64,000 nt of DNA from an uncultured Clostridia bacterium. Its GTDB lineage: Bacteria; Bacillota; Clostridia; Christensenellales; CAG-917. Every line of letters starts with the position of its first letter. Positions within the stretch are counted from its first letter, which is position 1. This document shows, piece by piece, positions 33,855 through 43,864 of the stretch. The stretch spans positions 62,001-126,000 of the forward strand of contig CANPWB010000001.1 of assembly GCA_947581925.1 (NCBI GenBank), read 5' to 3'. The position numbers were made by a program, and so were the translations under genes. Under the pieces are notes generated by a model. It saw only the letters and a list, made by a program, of their open reading frames with translations. It made no database searches and was not told the DNA's origin.

Positions 33855-33885
33855 AAGAGAGAGCCTTGCAGGCTCTCTCTTTTAT
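33853..33885 (+). terminator. Strong terminator closing the AT-rich cassette
   Basis: AAAAGAGAGAGCC-TTGCA-GGCTCTCTCTTTT, perfect 13-bp stem starting at the stop codon. Confidence 0.9.
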
Positions 33886-34334
33886 ATGGCTCGTTTTATG
33901 TGGCATTTATCTAGTTCAATATTGTTTGAAAGGATAAGAAATAAAACTAATTTTTTGTATTCGGGTCAGATTTATAGCAAATATAATTTTCGCGCGACTC
34001 GCTTGCGCTCATTTTTTACGGCGTCGCTATATTGGCGGCGCTTTGTGGTTTTTGTGGATATGGGTGCGCATAATACAAGTACAGATATATGATATGCAGA
34101 TATAGGCGACGCGAGAAATCATGCCGAAAAAAATGTTCCGGAAAGGGCACTATGATTTGGATTTCGTTTCGGGCAGTCATTTTATTGCAACATTAGCAAA
34201 AAAAACGTAAGAGGCATGGCTATCGGCACAGGCGCTCACCGGCAGATAAGGAAAGGCAAACATGTTGGGAGTTTAAAACTCTCGACTTGTTTATCAACTC
34301 GACCAAGGGGAGCTTGCGTTTTGTAAAATGCATA
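33886..34334. other. Intergenic, no supported gene
   Basis: The ORF-track entry at 33886-34092 has no SD and no protein-like composition. A short GGGAGTTTAAAACTCTC palindrome lies at about 34268. Nothing else is recognised. Confidence 0.5.
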
Positions 34335-34363
34335 TTGACATTTGCTCTGCAATAAAATAAAAT
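34335..34363 (+). promoter_or_regulatory. Promoter of the 92-aa gene
   Basis: TTGACA (34335-34340), 17 bp, TAAAAT (34358-34363). Confidence 0.7.
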
Positions 34364-34395
34364 GATTTCAAAGGATACAAACAAAGGAGACGAAT

Positions 34396-34674
34396 ATGGG
34401 TTGGTTTGACGATTACATCATAAGATTTGTATTTACAGATCTCGCTCGTCGCCGTTATAATGCGACGTATTGCTATGTAGCAAACGGAGATCCCGACGAC
34501 TACGACTTGTTCAATTCATTCAAATGGACCAAAGACATTGGGGAAGCCATGACTTTCTATTCTAAGGACGACGCAAAGTATTTTGTGAAGCAGTTGGTGA
34601 GAGCCTATCGCGCGAACGGTATGGACATTTATGACATCGTCGATTCGGTAGACTATATCCCCGTCAAGGAATAA
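34396..34674 (+). CDS. Hypothetical 92-aa protein
   Basis: A strong promoter and SD (AAAGGAGACGAAT) support the gene. The product is small, acidic, aromatic-rich and soluble ('WFDDYIIRFVFTDLARRRYN', 'AMTFYSKDDAKYFVKQLVRAY'). No family is recognised. It is monocistronic and followed by a long repeat region. Confidence 0.75.
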   Translation: MGWFDDYIIRFVFTDLARRRYNATYCYVANGDPDDYDLFNSFKWTKDIGEAMTFYSKDDAKYFVKQLVRAYRANGMDIYDIVDSVDYIPVKE

Positions 34675-35569
34675 CAAGCTTTTTTCAGGTGACTTTCAAC
34701 AAAGCAAAAGCACACACGCACAAGATGTCGCAACGGCGCCTATTTTTGCGTATTGAAGAGCAGGTGCTCGGACAGAGGTATATAGAACTCCTGCACGAAA
34801 AGCGTTAATGTCTCTGACATTGGAGTGAAAGACCCAACCTCTCCCTTCGTTACGTGCAGCGATGAGTTGGGTATTAGTATAGACGTAACGATCCGCCACA
34901 CTGCACTCAGGACTCCCCAGCTATACCCCACAAAAAATACTTTTTGCGGGGACCCCAAGTCGCCCAGACAAACTTTACGTTAGAGCGCAAACACAACCCC
35001 ATGCGTTACGCCGCGGCAGGGCGGGAAGGGGCTACGCTCGCGCTTGCATTTGCTCAGAGCCCGCGACCCTTGCGGAGCAAGGTCTATAAGGGCTCACCGC
35101 AAGCTGCTGCGCCACTCCGCGCGCAAAAAACTTAACGCTTCACATACTTCGTATGCAAGAAGTAGCAAGAGGACGCTCCAAGATACTCGTATAGTTCGCT
35201 ATTTTTTGCGCTTGGTATACGCGGGCTTGCGCCCGCTTTTTCTTTTTACTAGCGTTTGAGTGAGAGATTGCGGGGTCCCCAAAATAATTACGAAGTGATT
35301 TTTTGGGGTGCAGACACGCCCTCACTGCGTACTTAGCGTGAAATCGCTTGCTCCGCGAAGTCGCTCGGACAGGGTGTCCGTCCGTGTATAAGGACGCTCG
35401 GACAAAGTGCACGTAAAATCAAAGCTCTCACGCAGGAGTTTTGGCACTTACAGACAAATCAAAACGCGCGAACTAGTGACAAAAGTCACGACGTTCGCGC
35501 GTTTTTAGCTTGGGACCAAAAGGGCAAATCGCCCTTTGCCGAGGCGTGGGGCAGCGCCCCACACGATAA
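34675..35569. repeat. Mosaic intergenic repeat, copy R3
   Basis: About 900 bp without genes. From the 3' end of the leftward P-type ATPase (35569) the modules read: GTGGGGCGCTGCCCCAC hairpin (A-like), GGCAAAGGGC/GCCCTTTTG (B), the ACGCGCGAAC...GTTCGCGCGT hairpin (35461-35506, C), 'GCGTGAGAGCTTTGAT' (D), 'TTGTCCGAGCGACTTCGCGGAGCAAGCG' (E) and the GGGGTCCCCAAAATAATT hairpin (35271-35309, F). A further F copy lies at 34925-34957. A module H (~34773-34832, 'GCACGAAAAGCGTTA...CATTGGAGTGAAAG') recurs inverted at ~55965-56030. Confidence 0.75.
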
Positions 35570-38146
35570 TTATGAGTGGAGTTTGTGGGGTTTTTCCTTG
35601 CGGAGGCGGATGTCGAGTCTTTCAAAGAGCTCCTCGGTCCTATCGCCGAACCGTTTTTTGATGAGTACGCAGCCGAATATCATCGCAAGATAGACGGGCA
35701 GCAGTACGGCGCAGATGGCGAGGATGGCTTTGCCCATATCCCACGTGAGGTCGGTGGTGAGGTTGAAGAAGTTGATGAAGAAGTCGCCGGGCAGGGGCAC
35801 GACGTACACGCCTACGAAGATGACTATCATCAGTACATATGTCGCGAAGTGCAGCCAGGTGAAGGGCAGGCTCACTTTTGCGAGGAGCATAAAGCCGACA
35901 AATGTGATGCATATCATAAACATAGTCGTCTCCTGTTTGGCGTCGAGCGCCGTGAGGAAACGGTTGTTGCAGATTATAACCGCTATCGCCGCGAGCAGGA
36001 CGGTAAGTCCCGCGGGGACGGCGTTTAAAAGTACTTTCGGCAGGAAGTGTCCCTCTACCCTGTCCGTATTGGGCTCGAGCGCGAGCACTATGGAGGGCAT
36101 GCCTATGGTGACTCCGCCGATGAGCGTGAGGTTGGACGGCGCAAATGGCAGCTCGTTGGGCACGCACAGGAAGAGCAGGGCGAGCAGGGTGTTGTAGATG
36201 GTTTTCATTATGTACAGCGCCGCGCTGCGTTCGAGGTTGTTTATGGAGCGTCTGCCTTCGGCAACGACCTTGGGCATAGAGGCGAAATTGCTGTCGAGAA
36301 GTACGAGCGAGCTGACGTTTTTCGCCGCGTCCGAGCCCGACGCCATAGCGATAGAGCAGTCCGCCGCTTTGAGCGCCAGTACGTCGTTGACGCCGTCTCC
36401 CGTCATGGCTACGGTATGTCCCGCCGCTTTGAGCGCGTTTACAAGCAGCAACTTCTGATCGGGGAGCACGCGCCCGAATATGGTGTATTTTGTCGCCGCC
36501 TCTATGACTTCCTCGTCCGTTTTGAGAGTGGACATATCCACAATATTGTCGCAGTCCTCAAGCCCCGCGCGCATTGCCACGGCGCGCACCGTCGCGGGAT
36601 TGTCGCCCGAGATTATTTTAACGTCCACTCCCTCTTCCTTGAAGAAACGCAGCGTGTCGGGAGCTTCCTTTCTTATTGTGTCGGTGATGAGGATGAAACT
36701 TATCGGTTCAAGCGAGGCGGGAAGGGCGTTACCTTCAAAATCCGCACTTGATGACGCCAAAAGCATAACTCTAAACCCTTTTTGCGCCATTTCAGTGGTC
36801 TGCGCTTTGATGTCATCGGAAATGTTTTTAAGCACAAATTCGGGCGCGCCGAGCACATAGCTTACGCCGTCTATGCGCGCGCCGCTCCACTTGCGCTGAG
36901 AGGAGAAGGGCACTTTGAATGTCGCCTCGCCGCTTGCCTCGAGCTCGCTCACATACGCCCTGAGCGCGTTTGCGGTAGCGTTGTCGTCGTCGAGCGCGCT
37001 CATAAGGTTTTTGATCGTCTGCTTTATCTCGTCCTCCGTCCTGTCGCCGATGGGACGAATCTCGTTGACGTCCATGGTGCCCTCGGTGATAGTGCCCGTC
37101 TTGTCGAGGCAAAGCACGTCCACGCGCGCGAGAGTCTCCACGCAATAGAGATCCTGCGCAAGCGTTTTGCGCTTTGAGAGACGAATTACGCTCACGCAAA
37201 ATACAGTTGAGGCAAGCGCGACAAGTCCGCTCGGTATCATGCCTACGACGGTGCCTACCGTGGTGACGACATAGCTCTGCGGGGAGAGCCCTTCGGGATT
37301 TTGCAGGAAGTACTTGACGAGGAATAGGGCAAGTCCCAAGGGGACGATTATTATCGCCATGATCTTTACTATGAACATGAGCGAACGCCATATCTCCGAG
37401 TTGGGCTTTTTGAAATATTTCGCGCCCGCGCTTATCTTTGTGGCGAAGTTGTCGGCGCCTATGTGTTCCACCTGCGCCCTCGCTTTGCCCGATACTACGA
37501 AACTGCCCGACATTATCCTGTCCCCGGGCTGTTTGAGTATGGCGTCCGGCTCGCCCGTGATGAGGCTTTCGTTGACCTCTATGGCGCCGTCGCGCACAAC
37601 CGCGTCCGCGCATATCTGGCTGCCGGGGGAGAGCTGCATCATGTCGTCAAGTACAATGTCCTTTATCATGATGTCATCTTCCTTGCCGTCGCGTATGACC
37701 GTAGCTTTGGGCGCGGAAATGAGGGAGAGCTTGTCTATCGTGCGCTTTGCGCGCATTTCTTGAAATATGCCTATCGCCGTGTTGAAAAAAATGAGTATCA
37801 TAAAGCCGAATTGTCCGAGGGCGTTTATTATGTTGCCCTTCCAATCCACGCAGAAACAAAGAAGCACGGCAAGCGTTATAAATACAAAATTGAAAAACGT
37901 GAAGATGTTTTCACGCAATATTTGAGAGACGCTCTTAGTCTTGACGTCCAGATCGCCGTTGATCTTCCCCTCGGCGACGCGAGAGGAGACCTCTTCGGAT
38001 GAGAGACCATTTTCTATGTCCGTAACATAGGACGGGAGCGCGTCGTTTTCGGACCACTGCTCCGCCTCCGCGGAGAGGGACGCTATTTCGTCGGGGATGA
38101 CCTCGCGGATATCTCCACGCATCTGAGGATCATTTTCTTTGTCCAT
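35570..38146 (-). CDS. Cation-translocating P-type ATPase
   Basis: The 858-aa product holds actuator 'ESLITGEPD', phosphorylation 'CLDKTGTITEG', nucleotide-binding 'KWSGARIDGVSYVLGAPE' and hinge 'MTGDGVNDVLALKAADCSIAMASGSDAAK'. About ten membrane helices. The M4 ion-site motif is 'GMIPSGLVALAS' rather than PEGL. It resembles the CtpE/HAD-IC branch of P2-like ATPases (divalent cation, perhaps Ca2+); the transported ion cannot be read from the sequence. The actuator reads TGEP where most P-type pumps have TGES. AGGAAAATAT precedes the ATG. It is divergent from a small lipoprotein gene. Confidence 0.93.
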   Translation of the reverse strand: MDKENDPQMRGDIREVIPDEIASLSAEAEQWSENDALPSYVTDIENGLSSEEVSSRVAEGKINGDLDVKTKSVSQILRENIFTFFNFVFITLAVLLCFCVDWKGNIINALGQFGFMILIFFNTAIGIFQEMRAKRTIDKLSLISAPKATVIRDGKEDDIMIKDIVLDDMMQLSPGSQICADAVVRDGAIEVNESLITGEPDAILKQPGDRIMSGSFVVSGKARAQVEHIGADNFATKISAGAKYFKKPNSEIWRSLMFIVKIMAIIIVPLGLALFLVKYFLQNPEGLSPQSYVVTTVGTVVGMIPSGLVALASTVFCVSVIRLSKRKTLAQDLYCVETLARVDVLCLDKTGTITEGTMDVNEIRPIGDRTEDEIKQTIKNLMSALDDDNATANALRAYVSELEASGEATFKVPFSSQRKWSGARIDGVSYVLGAPEFVLKNISDDIKAQTTEMAQKGFRVMLLASSSADFEGNALPASLEPISFILITDTIRKEAPDTLRFFKEEGVDVKIISGDNPATVRAVAMRAGLEDCDNIVDMSTLKTDEEVIEAATKYTIFGRVLPDQKLLLVNALKAAGHTVAMTGDGVNDVLALKAADCSIAMASGSDAAKNVSSLVLLDSNFASMPKVVAEGRRSINNLERSAALYIMKTIYNTLLALLFLCVPNELPFAPSNLTLIGGVTIGMPSIVLALEPNTDRVEGHFLPKVLLNAVPAGLTVLLAAIAVIICNNRFLTALDAKQETTMFMICITFVGFMLLAKVSLPFTWLHFATYVLMIVIFVGVYVVPLPGDFFINFFNLTTDLTWDMGKAILAICAVLLPVYLAMIFGCVLIKKRFGDRTEELFERLDIRLRKEKPHKLHS

Positions 38147-38283
38147 ATATTTTCCTCATTAACAATAGTAAAATCCTTATAACACGATATTATAACGCTC
38201 TTAGATTTTAGCATATGCAAACAAAATTTGCAATGCTTTGCACAAATGTTCTATTTTGTGCGCAGGGCGAATAAAATTGGCAT

Positions 38284-38946
38284 ATGAAAAAGAAAATATC
38301 TCTGATTTTTGCAATTTCGGTCATTATAGCGTGTTTGCTCCTGCTTGCAGCCTGCAACGGAGGCAAAAAACAGGACCAGCCCGCCTCGGACATCTCACGC
38401 ATTACGACAAGATATCTCGCTGGGGAGAGCGAGCTTTTTGCGGTCAGCCTCGAGAGCGGTATGAGAGAAAAAGCTTTCATCGCGGACGGCAAGGTCACGG
38501 ACGTAGCGCCTTTTGTCGAACTTAAAATCATTCCTCTCAAGGCGGCGGACGCGGAAGGGTTGGATTTCGTCCTCGCCTCAAACGGCGCTACGCTCAGCGG
38601 CAAGATAGACAAAGGCACAAACGGCGAATTCAAGACCGCGCTCGACCTCACTTTCGTGCCCGACAAGATCAGCGTTACTATGGGCGAACAGAGCTCGGAA
38701 ATAGACCTTTGCAATGTGCTGGAGGGAGCAATATCCGCAGATCAAGCAATAAGCGTCGCGCGGGAAACTTTCAAAGATAAGCTCGAGAGCGAGACGGCGG
38801 AGGGCAAAACGCGCGAAGTCTACCTCAAACTCATCACAGGAGACCGCGAAAACTATTATTATTACGTTTCGTTCATAGGCGACGGCGTAAACTACCTCGC
38901 CGCCCTCATTTCCCTCGACGGCAACATCGTCTCCAAGAGAGGATGA
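38284..38946 (+). CDS. PepSY-like small lipoprotein
   Basis: The 220-aa product has a signal peptide and lipobox LAAC. The C-terminal ~75 residues ('ISADQAISVARETFKDKLESE' ... 'NYYYYVSFIGDGVNYLAALISLDGNIVSK') have the helix-plus-strands pattern of a PepSY domain. The N-terminal half has beta strands and no known motif. No clear SD is visible. It is divergently arranged with the P-type ATPase. Confidence 0.75.
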   Translation: MKKKISLIFAISVIIACLLLLAACNGGKKQDQPASDISRITTRYLAGESELFAVSLESGMREKAFIADGKVTDVAPFVELKIIPLKAADAEGLDFVLASNGATLSGKIDKGTNGEFKTALDLTFVPDKISVTMGEQSSEIDLCNVLEGAISADQAISVARETFKDKLESETAEGKTREVYLKLITGDRENYYYYVSFIGDGVNYLAALISLDGNIVSKRG

Positions 38947-39244
38947 TTCAGTCGTGGGCTACTCGCCCCGCACGCCCCAGGTGGGGCGCTGCCCCACACC
39001 TCGGCAAAGGGCGCTTTGCCCTTTGCGATCCAAAGCTAAAAACGCGCGAATGTCGTGACTTTTGTCACTAGTTCGCGCGTTTTTGATTGTTTGCAAATGT
39101 CGAAACTTCCACGTGAGAGTTTGATATTGACGAAATCATTGTCCGAGCGTACTTATGCACGGACATCAGCCTTGTCCGAGCGACTCCGCGGAGCAAGCGG
39201 TTTTACACTAAGTACGCAGTGATTTTGCGGGATAAGCAAGCAAG
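38947..39244. repeat. Mosaic intergenic repeat, copy R4
   Basis: Starts at the lipoprotein stop and reads outward in the same order as R3: GGGCTACTCGCCC (A), GGTGGGGCGCTGCCCCAC, GGCAAAGGGCGCTTTGCC (B), the C hairpin with AAAACGCGCGAA...TTCGCGCGTTTT (39038-39085), 'GTGAGAGTTTGATATT' (D), 'TTGTCCGAGCGACTCCGCGGAGCAAGCGG' (E) and a partial F end. Confidence 0.75.
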
Positions 39245-39556
39245 TCACAAAAAATTTTTTAGGGCGAGGGAGAGGACGATTATCGCGACGACGCAAAGGG
39301 CGGAGATCGTGACGGTAACTATGGTGTTTTTTATTGAGTTTTTCTTTTGTGCTTTTTGTAAAATTTCATCTAAATCTTTAAGATCCGCGTCTCCATTGTC
39401 ATTCTGCAGCAAAACCGTCCACTCAAAGGAGGAAGATGAGTCGTCCGGAGCGAAGTTGCGCACGATCTCAACTACGCGCCAGCCTGCGTCGGTATACCAT
39501 GCAAGCGCGTCGCTCGGATCGCCGTCGGAGGATGTGATCTTTACAATTTTTTGCAT
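39245..39556 (-). CDS. Small tail-anchored protein with DUF4177-like head
   Basis: 103 aa from the ATG at 39556 (AAGGAGATTAAA upstream); the ORF-track start is 7 codons further upstream. The N-terminal ~50 residues ('ALAWYTDAGWRVVEIV...EWTVLLQ') resemble the short DUF4177 fold. A charged linker leads to one C-terminal membrane helix ('TIVTVTISALCVVAIIVLSLAL'). It is divergent from a 49-aa ribbon-helix-helix gene and shares an 8-bp inverted repeat with it. Confidence 0.7.
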   Translation of the reverse strand: MQKIVKITSSDGDPSDALAWYTDAGWRVVEIVRNFAPDDSSSSFEWTVLLQNDNGDADLKDLDEILQKAQKKNSIKNTIVTVTISALCVVAIIVLSLALKNFL

Positions 39557-39587
39557 TTTAATCTCCTTTTTTGTCAATAGTAGTATT

Positions 39588-39608
39588 TTATCCTACTTTA
39601 TAGGATAA
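39588..39608. promoter_or_regulatory. Operator-like inverted repeat between divergent small genes
   Basis: TTATCCTA-CTTTA-TAGGATAA, perfect 8-bp arms, 32 bp from the tail-anchored gene and 47 bp from the RHH gene. Good size for a ribbon-helix-helix dimer pair. Confidence 0.65.
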
Positions 39609-39654
39609 GTCAAGAATTTATATGATTTTTGATATACTACATACGAGGTGACTT

Positions 39655-39804
39655 ATGAGGCCGTTGAAGGAGAAGATAAGCATAACCATTGATTCCGATT
39701 TGCTCAAGGAGTTGAAACGCGAGGCGGAGCAGGACGACCGTTCGCTGTCGCAGTATATAAATTTGCTCTTGCGAAAGAGCGTAAAATCTCAAAAGGAGAA
39801 TTGA
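39655..39804 (+). CDS. Ribbon-helix-helix protein, 49 aa (missing from the ORF track)
   Basis: The ATG at 39655 has GAGGTG upstream and the stop is at 39802. 'KISITIDSDLLKELKREAEQDDRSLSQYINLLLRKSV' is a complete CopG/Arc-type ribbon-helix-helix: one beta strand and two helices with the turn. It may be a transcriptional regulator or an antitoxin-type DNA-binding protein. A terminator (39812-39838) directly follows, so it is monocistronic; the only candidate partner is the divergent tail-anchored gene. Confidence 0.85.
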   Translation: MRPLKEKISITIDSDLLKELKREAEQDDRSLSQYINLLLRKSVKSQKEN

Positions 39805-39811
39805 ATTTGCC

Positions 39812-39838
39812 GCCTTCCCGCCCGGAAGGCCTTTTTTT
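39812..39838 (+). terminator. Terminator after the RHH gene
   Basis: GCCTTCC-CGCCC-GGAAGGC followed by CTTTTTTT. Confidence 0.85.
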
Positions 39839-39939
39839 GTAACACACAAAATTTCGGGAAAGTGTGGGGATAATATTTTTGATGGTAGGGACATACGGAG
39901 ATATTTTAGGGTATTTTTTTTGCCTATTCGCCCCAAATG

Positions 39940-39968
39940 TTGCATTTGAAAAAGCGCTGTGATATAAT
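39940..39968 (+). promoter_or_regulatory. tpiA promoter
   Basis: TTGCAT (39940-39945), 17 bp, TATAAT (39963-39968). Confidence 0.65.
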
Positions 39969-39995
39969 GAATAAAAATAATTCCGAGGTGAATTT

Positions 39996-40748
39996 ATGGC
40001 AAGAAAACCCATTATTGCAGGCAACTGGAAGATGAACAACACCCTCGCCGAGACGAGGACGTTGGTAGAGGGGCTCATTCCCCTTGTCAAGGATGCAAAG
40101 TGCGACGTCGTCATCTGCACTCCGTACACAGATCTTGCTCTCGCGGTAGAACTCACGAAGGGCACAAACATCCATGTAGGTGCGGAAAATGTGCATTGGG
40201 CTGAAAAAGGCGCTTTTACGGGCGAGATATCCGCGAAGATGCTTGTCGAGCTCGGCGTAGAGTACGTCATCATCGGACACTCCGAGCGCCGTCAGTATTT
40301 CGGCGAGACGGACGAGACCGTCAACAAGAGAGTCAAGGCGGCTCTCGCGGCAGGGCTCAAACCCATCATCTGCGTAGGCGAGACCCTCGATGAGAGAGAG
40401 GCGGGCAAGGTCGAAGAAGTGCTCGTCAGACAGACAAAGGCGGCATTCGACGGCATAGACAAGGAAGAGCTTGACAACATCGTCATCGCATACGAGCCTG
40501 TTTGGGCTATCGGCACCGGCAAGACGGCTACGGCTCAAGTCGCGGACGAGACCATTGCCATCATCCGCAACACCATGGCTGAGCTGTATTGCCCCAAGTG
40601 CGCGGAGAATCGCGTACGCATCCAGTACGGCGGTAGCATGAACCCCAAGAACGCGGCGGAGCTTATGGCTATGCCTCAAATAGACGGCGGGCTCATCGGC
40701 GGCGCGTCCCTGAAGGCGGAGGATTTCTCCAAAGTCGTCAATTATTGA
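39996..40748 (+). CDS. tpiA: Triosephosphate isomerase
   Basis: The 250-aa product is normal family length. 'AGNWKMN' (substrate Lys), 'IIGHSERR' (electrophilic His), 'AYEPVWAIGTG' (catalytic Glu) and 'IQYGGSMNPKNA' (phosphate loop) are all intact. It interconverts DHAP and GAP in glycolysis in the cytosol. It is followed 142 bp later by gpmI in the same direction, a familiar glycolytic pairing. GAGGTG precedes the ATG. Confidence 0.98.
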   Translation: MARKPIIAGNWKMNNTLAETRTLVEGLIPLVKDAKCDVVICTPYTDLALAVELTKGTNIHVGAENVHWAEKGAFTGEISAKMLVELGVEYVIIGHSERRQYFGETDETVNKRVKAALAAGLKPIICVGETLDEREAGKVEEVLVRQTKAAFDGIDKEELDNIVIAYEPVWAIGTGKTATAQVADETIAIIRNTMAELYCPKCAENRVRIQYGGSMNPKNAAELMAMPQIDGGLIGGASLKAEDFSKVVNY

Positions 40749-40890
40749 GATAGATTTTGCGTTTGCGCGCCATGAAAGCAGGCGCGCAAATGTCAAAACA
40801 AGCAGTTTAACTCAGCGATATTGACATATAAAAGTCCGTATCGCGCAGTTTACGCGCGCTCCAAGGGGGCGCAAATATTTGTGACTTAAT

Positions 40891-42453
<1,563 letters not shown>

Positions 42454-42939
42454 TATATATGGGGCTACTCGCCCCGCACCCTCGGCAAGGGACTTCGTCC
42501 CCTGCACTCCAAGTAAAAAACGTGCGAACGTCGTGACTTTCGTCACTAGTTCGCGCGTTTTTGATTTGTCTGCAAGCGTCAAAACTCCTGCGTGAGAGCT
42601 TGATATTACGCTTTGTCCGAGTGATTAACGTTACCTTTGTCTGAGCGTCATCGGGGTCCCCACAAAATTGCGTAGCGATTTTATGGGGTATTTGATCGGG
42701 GTCCCCGCAAAATTACGCAGTGATTTTATGGGGTATTTGATCGGGGTCCCCGCAAAATTACGCAGTGATTTTATGGGGTTTAAAAAGAGCCACATTCGCG
42801 CTTTTTAGCTTGGGATTGCAAAGGGCAAAGAGCCCTTTGCCAGGGTGTGGGGTAGCGCCCCACCTGGGCGTGCGGGGCGAGTAGCCCTGCATGGGGCGAC
42901 GAAGTCCCTTGCCGGGGTGTGGGGCAGAGCCCCACGAGA
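42454..42939. repeat. Mosaic intergenic repeat, copy R5 (two facing arms and a triple F array)
   Basis: The left arm reads out from gpmI: GGGGCTACTCGCCCC (A), GGCAAGGGACTTCGTCCC (B), the C hairpin (42516-42562), D, E. The right arm reads out from the leftward acetyltransferase: CTCGTGGGGCTCTGCCCCAC, B, A, B again, then a short C. Between them are three F hairpins at exact 45-bp spacing (starts 42651, 42696, 42741; 'TCGGGGTCCCCGCAAAATTA'). Confidence 0.85.
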
Positions 42940-43602
42940 TCAGTGATTTTTACGGGCGGGGGTTGGGATGGATTCGTGGACGTAGGAGTCCCAGACGTTC
43001 ATTTTGTCGCCGTCGTCGATGGTGCGTATCACGCGCGCGGGGACGCCTGCGGCGAAAGAGTGGGGTGGGATATCGCGTGTGACGACGCTGCCCGCGCCTA
43101 TGACGCAGCCGTCGCCTATGGTCACGCCGCCGCATACCGTCACGCAGGAGGCGAGCCATACGTCGTTGCCTATCGTGATTGGCTTTGCGTACTCGAGGTC
43201 GTGATAGCCCGTGGGATATTGCTGTTGTTTGCGCTCCTCCCAGTGCATGGGATGGACGGGAGTGGCGAGAGTGACTCGAGTGCCCAGCATGCAGCCGTTG
43301 CCTATTGTTATGGGGGCGATGTCAAGCATCGTGCAGTCAAAGTTTGCAAAAAAGTCGTCGCCGAAGGAGATGTTTATGCCGTATTCGCAATGGAAATCGC
43401 TCCAAATGCAAAAGTTTTTGCCGTGGTTGGGTATGAGTTTTTTGATTATGTGATTGCGGCGGGGCACATTCCACATATGCACGCGGTTGTATTTTTCCGA
43501 GAGTAGTAGCCCGCGAATATGCACTTTGTTGAGGTAGGGATCGGTGCAGTTGTAAAATTTGCCTGCGCGCATAAGCTCGAAATCTTTATTCTTTTCTGCC
43601 AT
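42940..43602 (-). CDS. Sugar O-acetyltransferase (maltose acetyltransferase-like)
   Basis: 220 aa from the ATG at 43602 (AAAAGGAAACTCT upstream); the long ORF-track extension is not supported. This is a left-handed beta-helix with hexapeptide repeats ('ITIGNDVWLASCVTVCGGVTIGDGCVIGAGSVV'). The LacA/Maa-type features are 'DFHCEYGINISFGDDFFANFDCTMLD' and the catalytic His in 'TPVHPM'. It transfers acetyl from acetyl-CoA to a sugar or similar acceptor. It is convergent with gpmI across the R5 repeat and divergent from the sigma factor gene. Confidence 0.92.
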   Translation of the reverse strand: MAEKNKDFELMRAGKFYNCTDPYLNKVHIRGLLLSEKYNRVHMWNVPRRNHIIKKLIPNHGKNFCIWSDFHCEYGINISFGDDFFANFDCTMLDIAPITIGNGCMLGTRVTLATPVHPMHWEERKQQQYPTGYHDLEYAKPITIGNDVWLASCVTVCGGVTIGDGCVIGAGSVVTRDIPPHSFAAGVPARVIRTIDDGDKMNVWDSYVHESIPTPARKNH

Positions 43603-43812
43603 AGAGTTTCCTTTTCGTTTCGGCTCCGCGACCGTTGCGGGGCAAAACGATTTATTTATTTTAATATGATTATAATAAACTTTATATACAATTTCAACCT
43701 CAAATTCGACTTCAAATGCGAAAATACTCAAAAAATGCTCAAACGTGCGGCGCAATTTTGCGTATGTTGTTGAAAATAGTAAGCAAAGAGAATAAAATGT
43801 TTTTTGAATATT

Positions 43813-43838
43813 TGTAACCGTATGACTACTCAAACGTA
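43813..43838 (+). promoter_or_regulatory. Probable ECF sigma-dependent autoregulated promoter
   Basis: TGTAAC (43813-43818), exactly 16 bp, CGTA (43835-43838), 26 bp before the sigma gene ATG. This fits the SigW/SigM-like TGAAAC-N16-CGTA pattern, so the sigma factor probably transcribes its own operon. Confidence 0.65.
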
Positions 43839-43864
43839 TTTTTAGCAAAAAAGGAGAGCACGCC

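Noticed and set aside
33886-34092. 68-aa ORF after the AT-rich cassette
   Set aside because: Starts beside a strong terminator with no SD and has no recognisable features.
34675-35569. ORFs 34696-35412 in the ORF track
   Set aside because: They translate the mosaic repeats; no SD and no protein-like composition.
35570-38146. P-type ATPase as inactive because of TGEP instead of TGES
   Set aside because: The glutamate of the actuator loop is kept and all other catalytic motifs are intact; the Ser change alone does not show loss of function.
42651-42779. CRISPR array (three 45-bp units)
   Set aside because: The whole unit including the spacer is repeated and it is a palindromic hairpin; no unique spacers and no cas genes.
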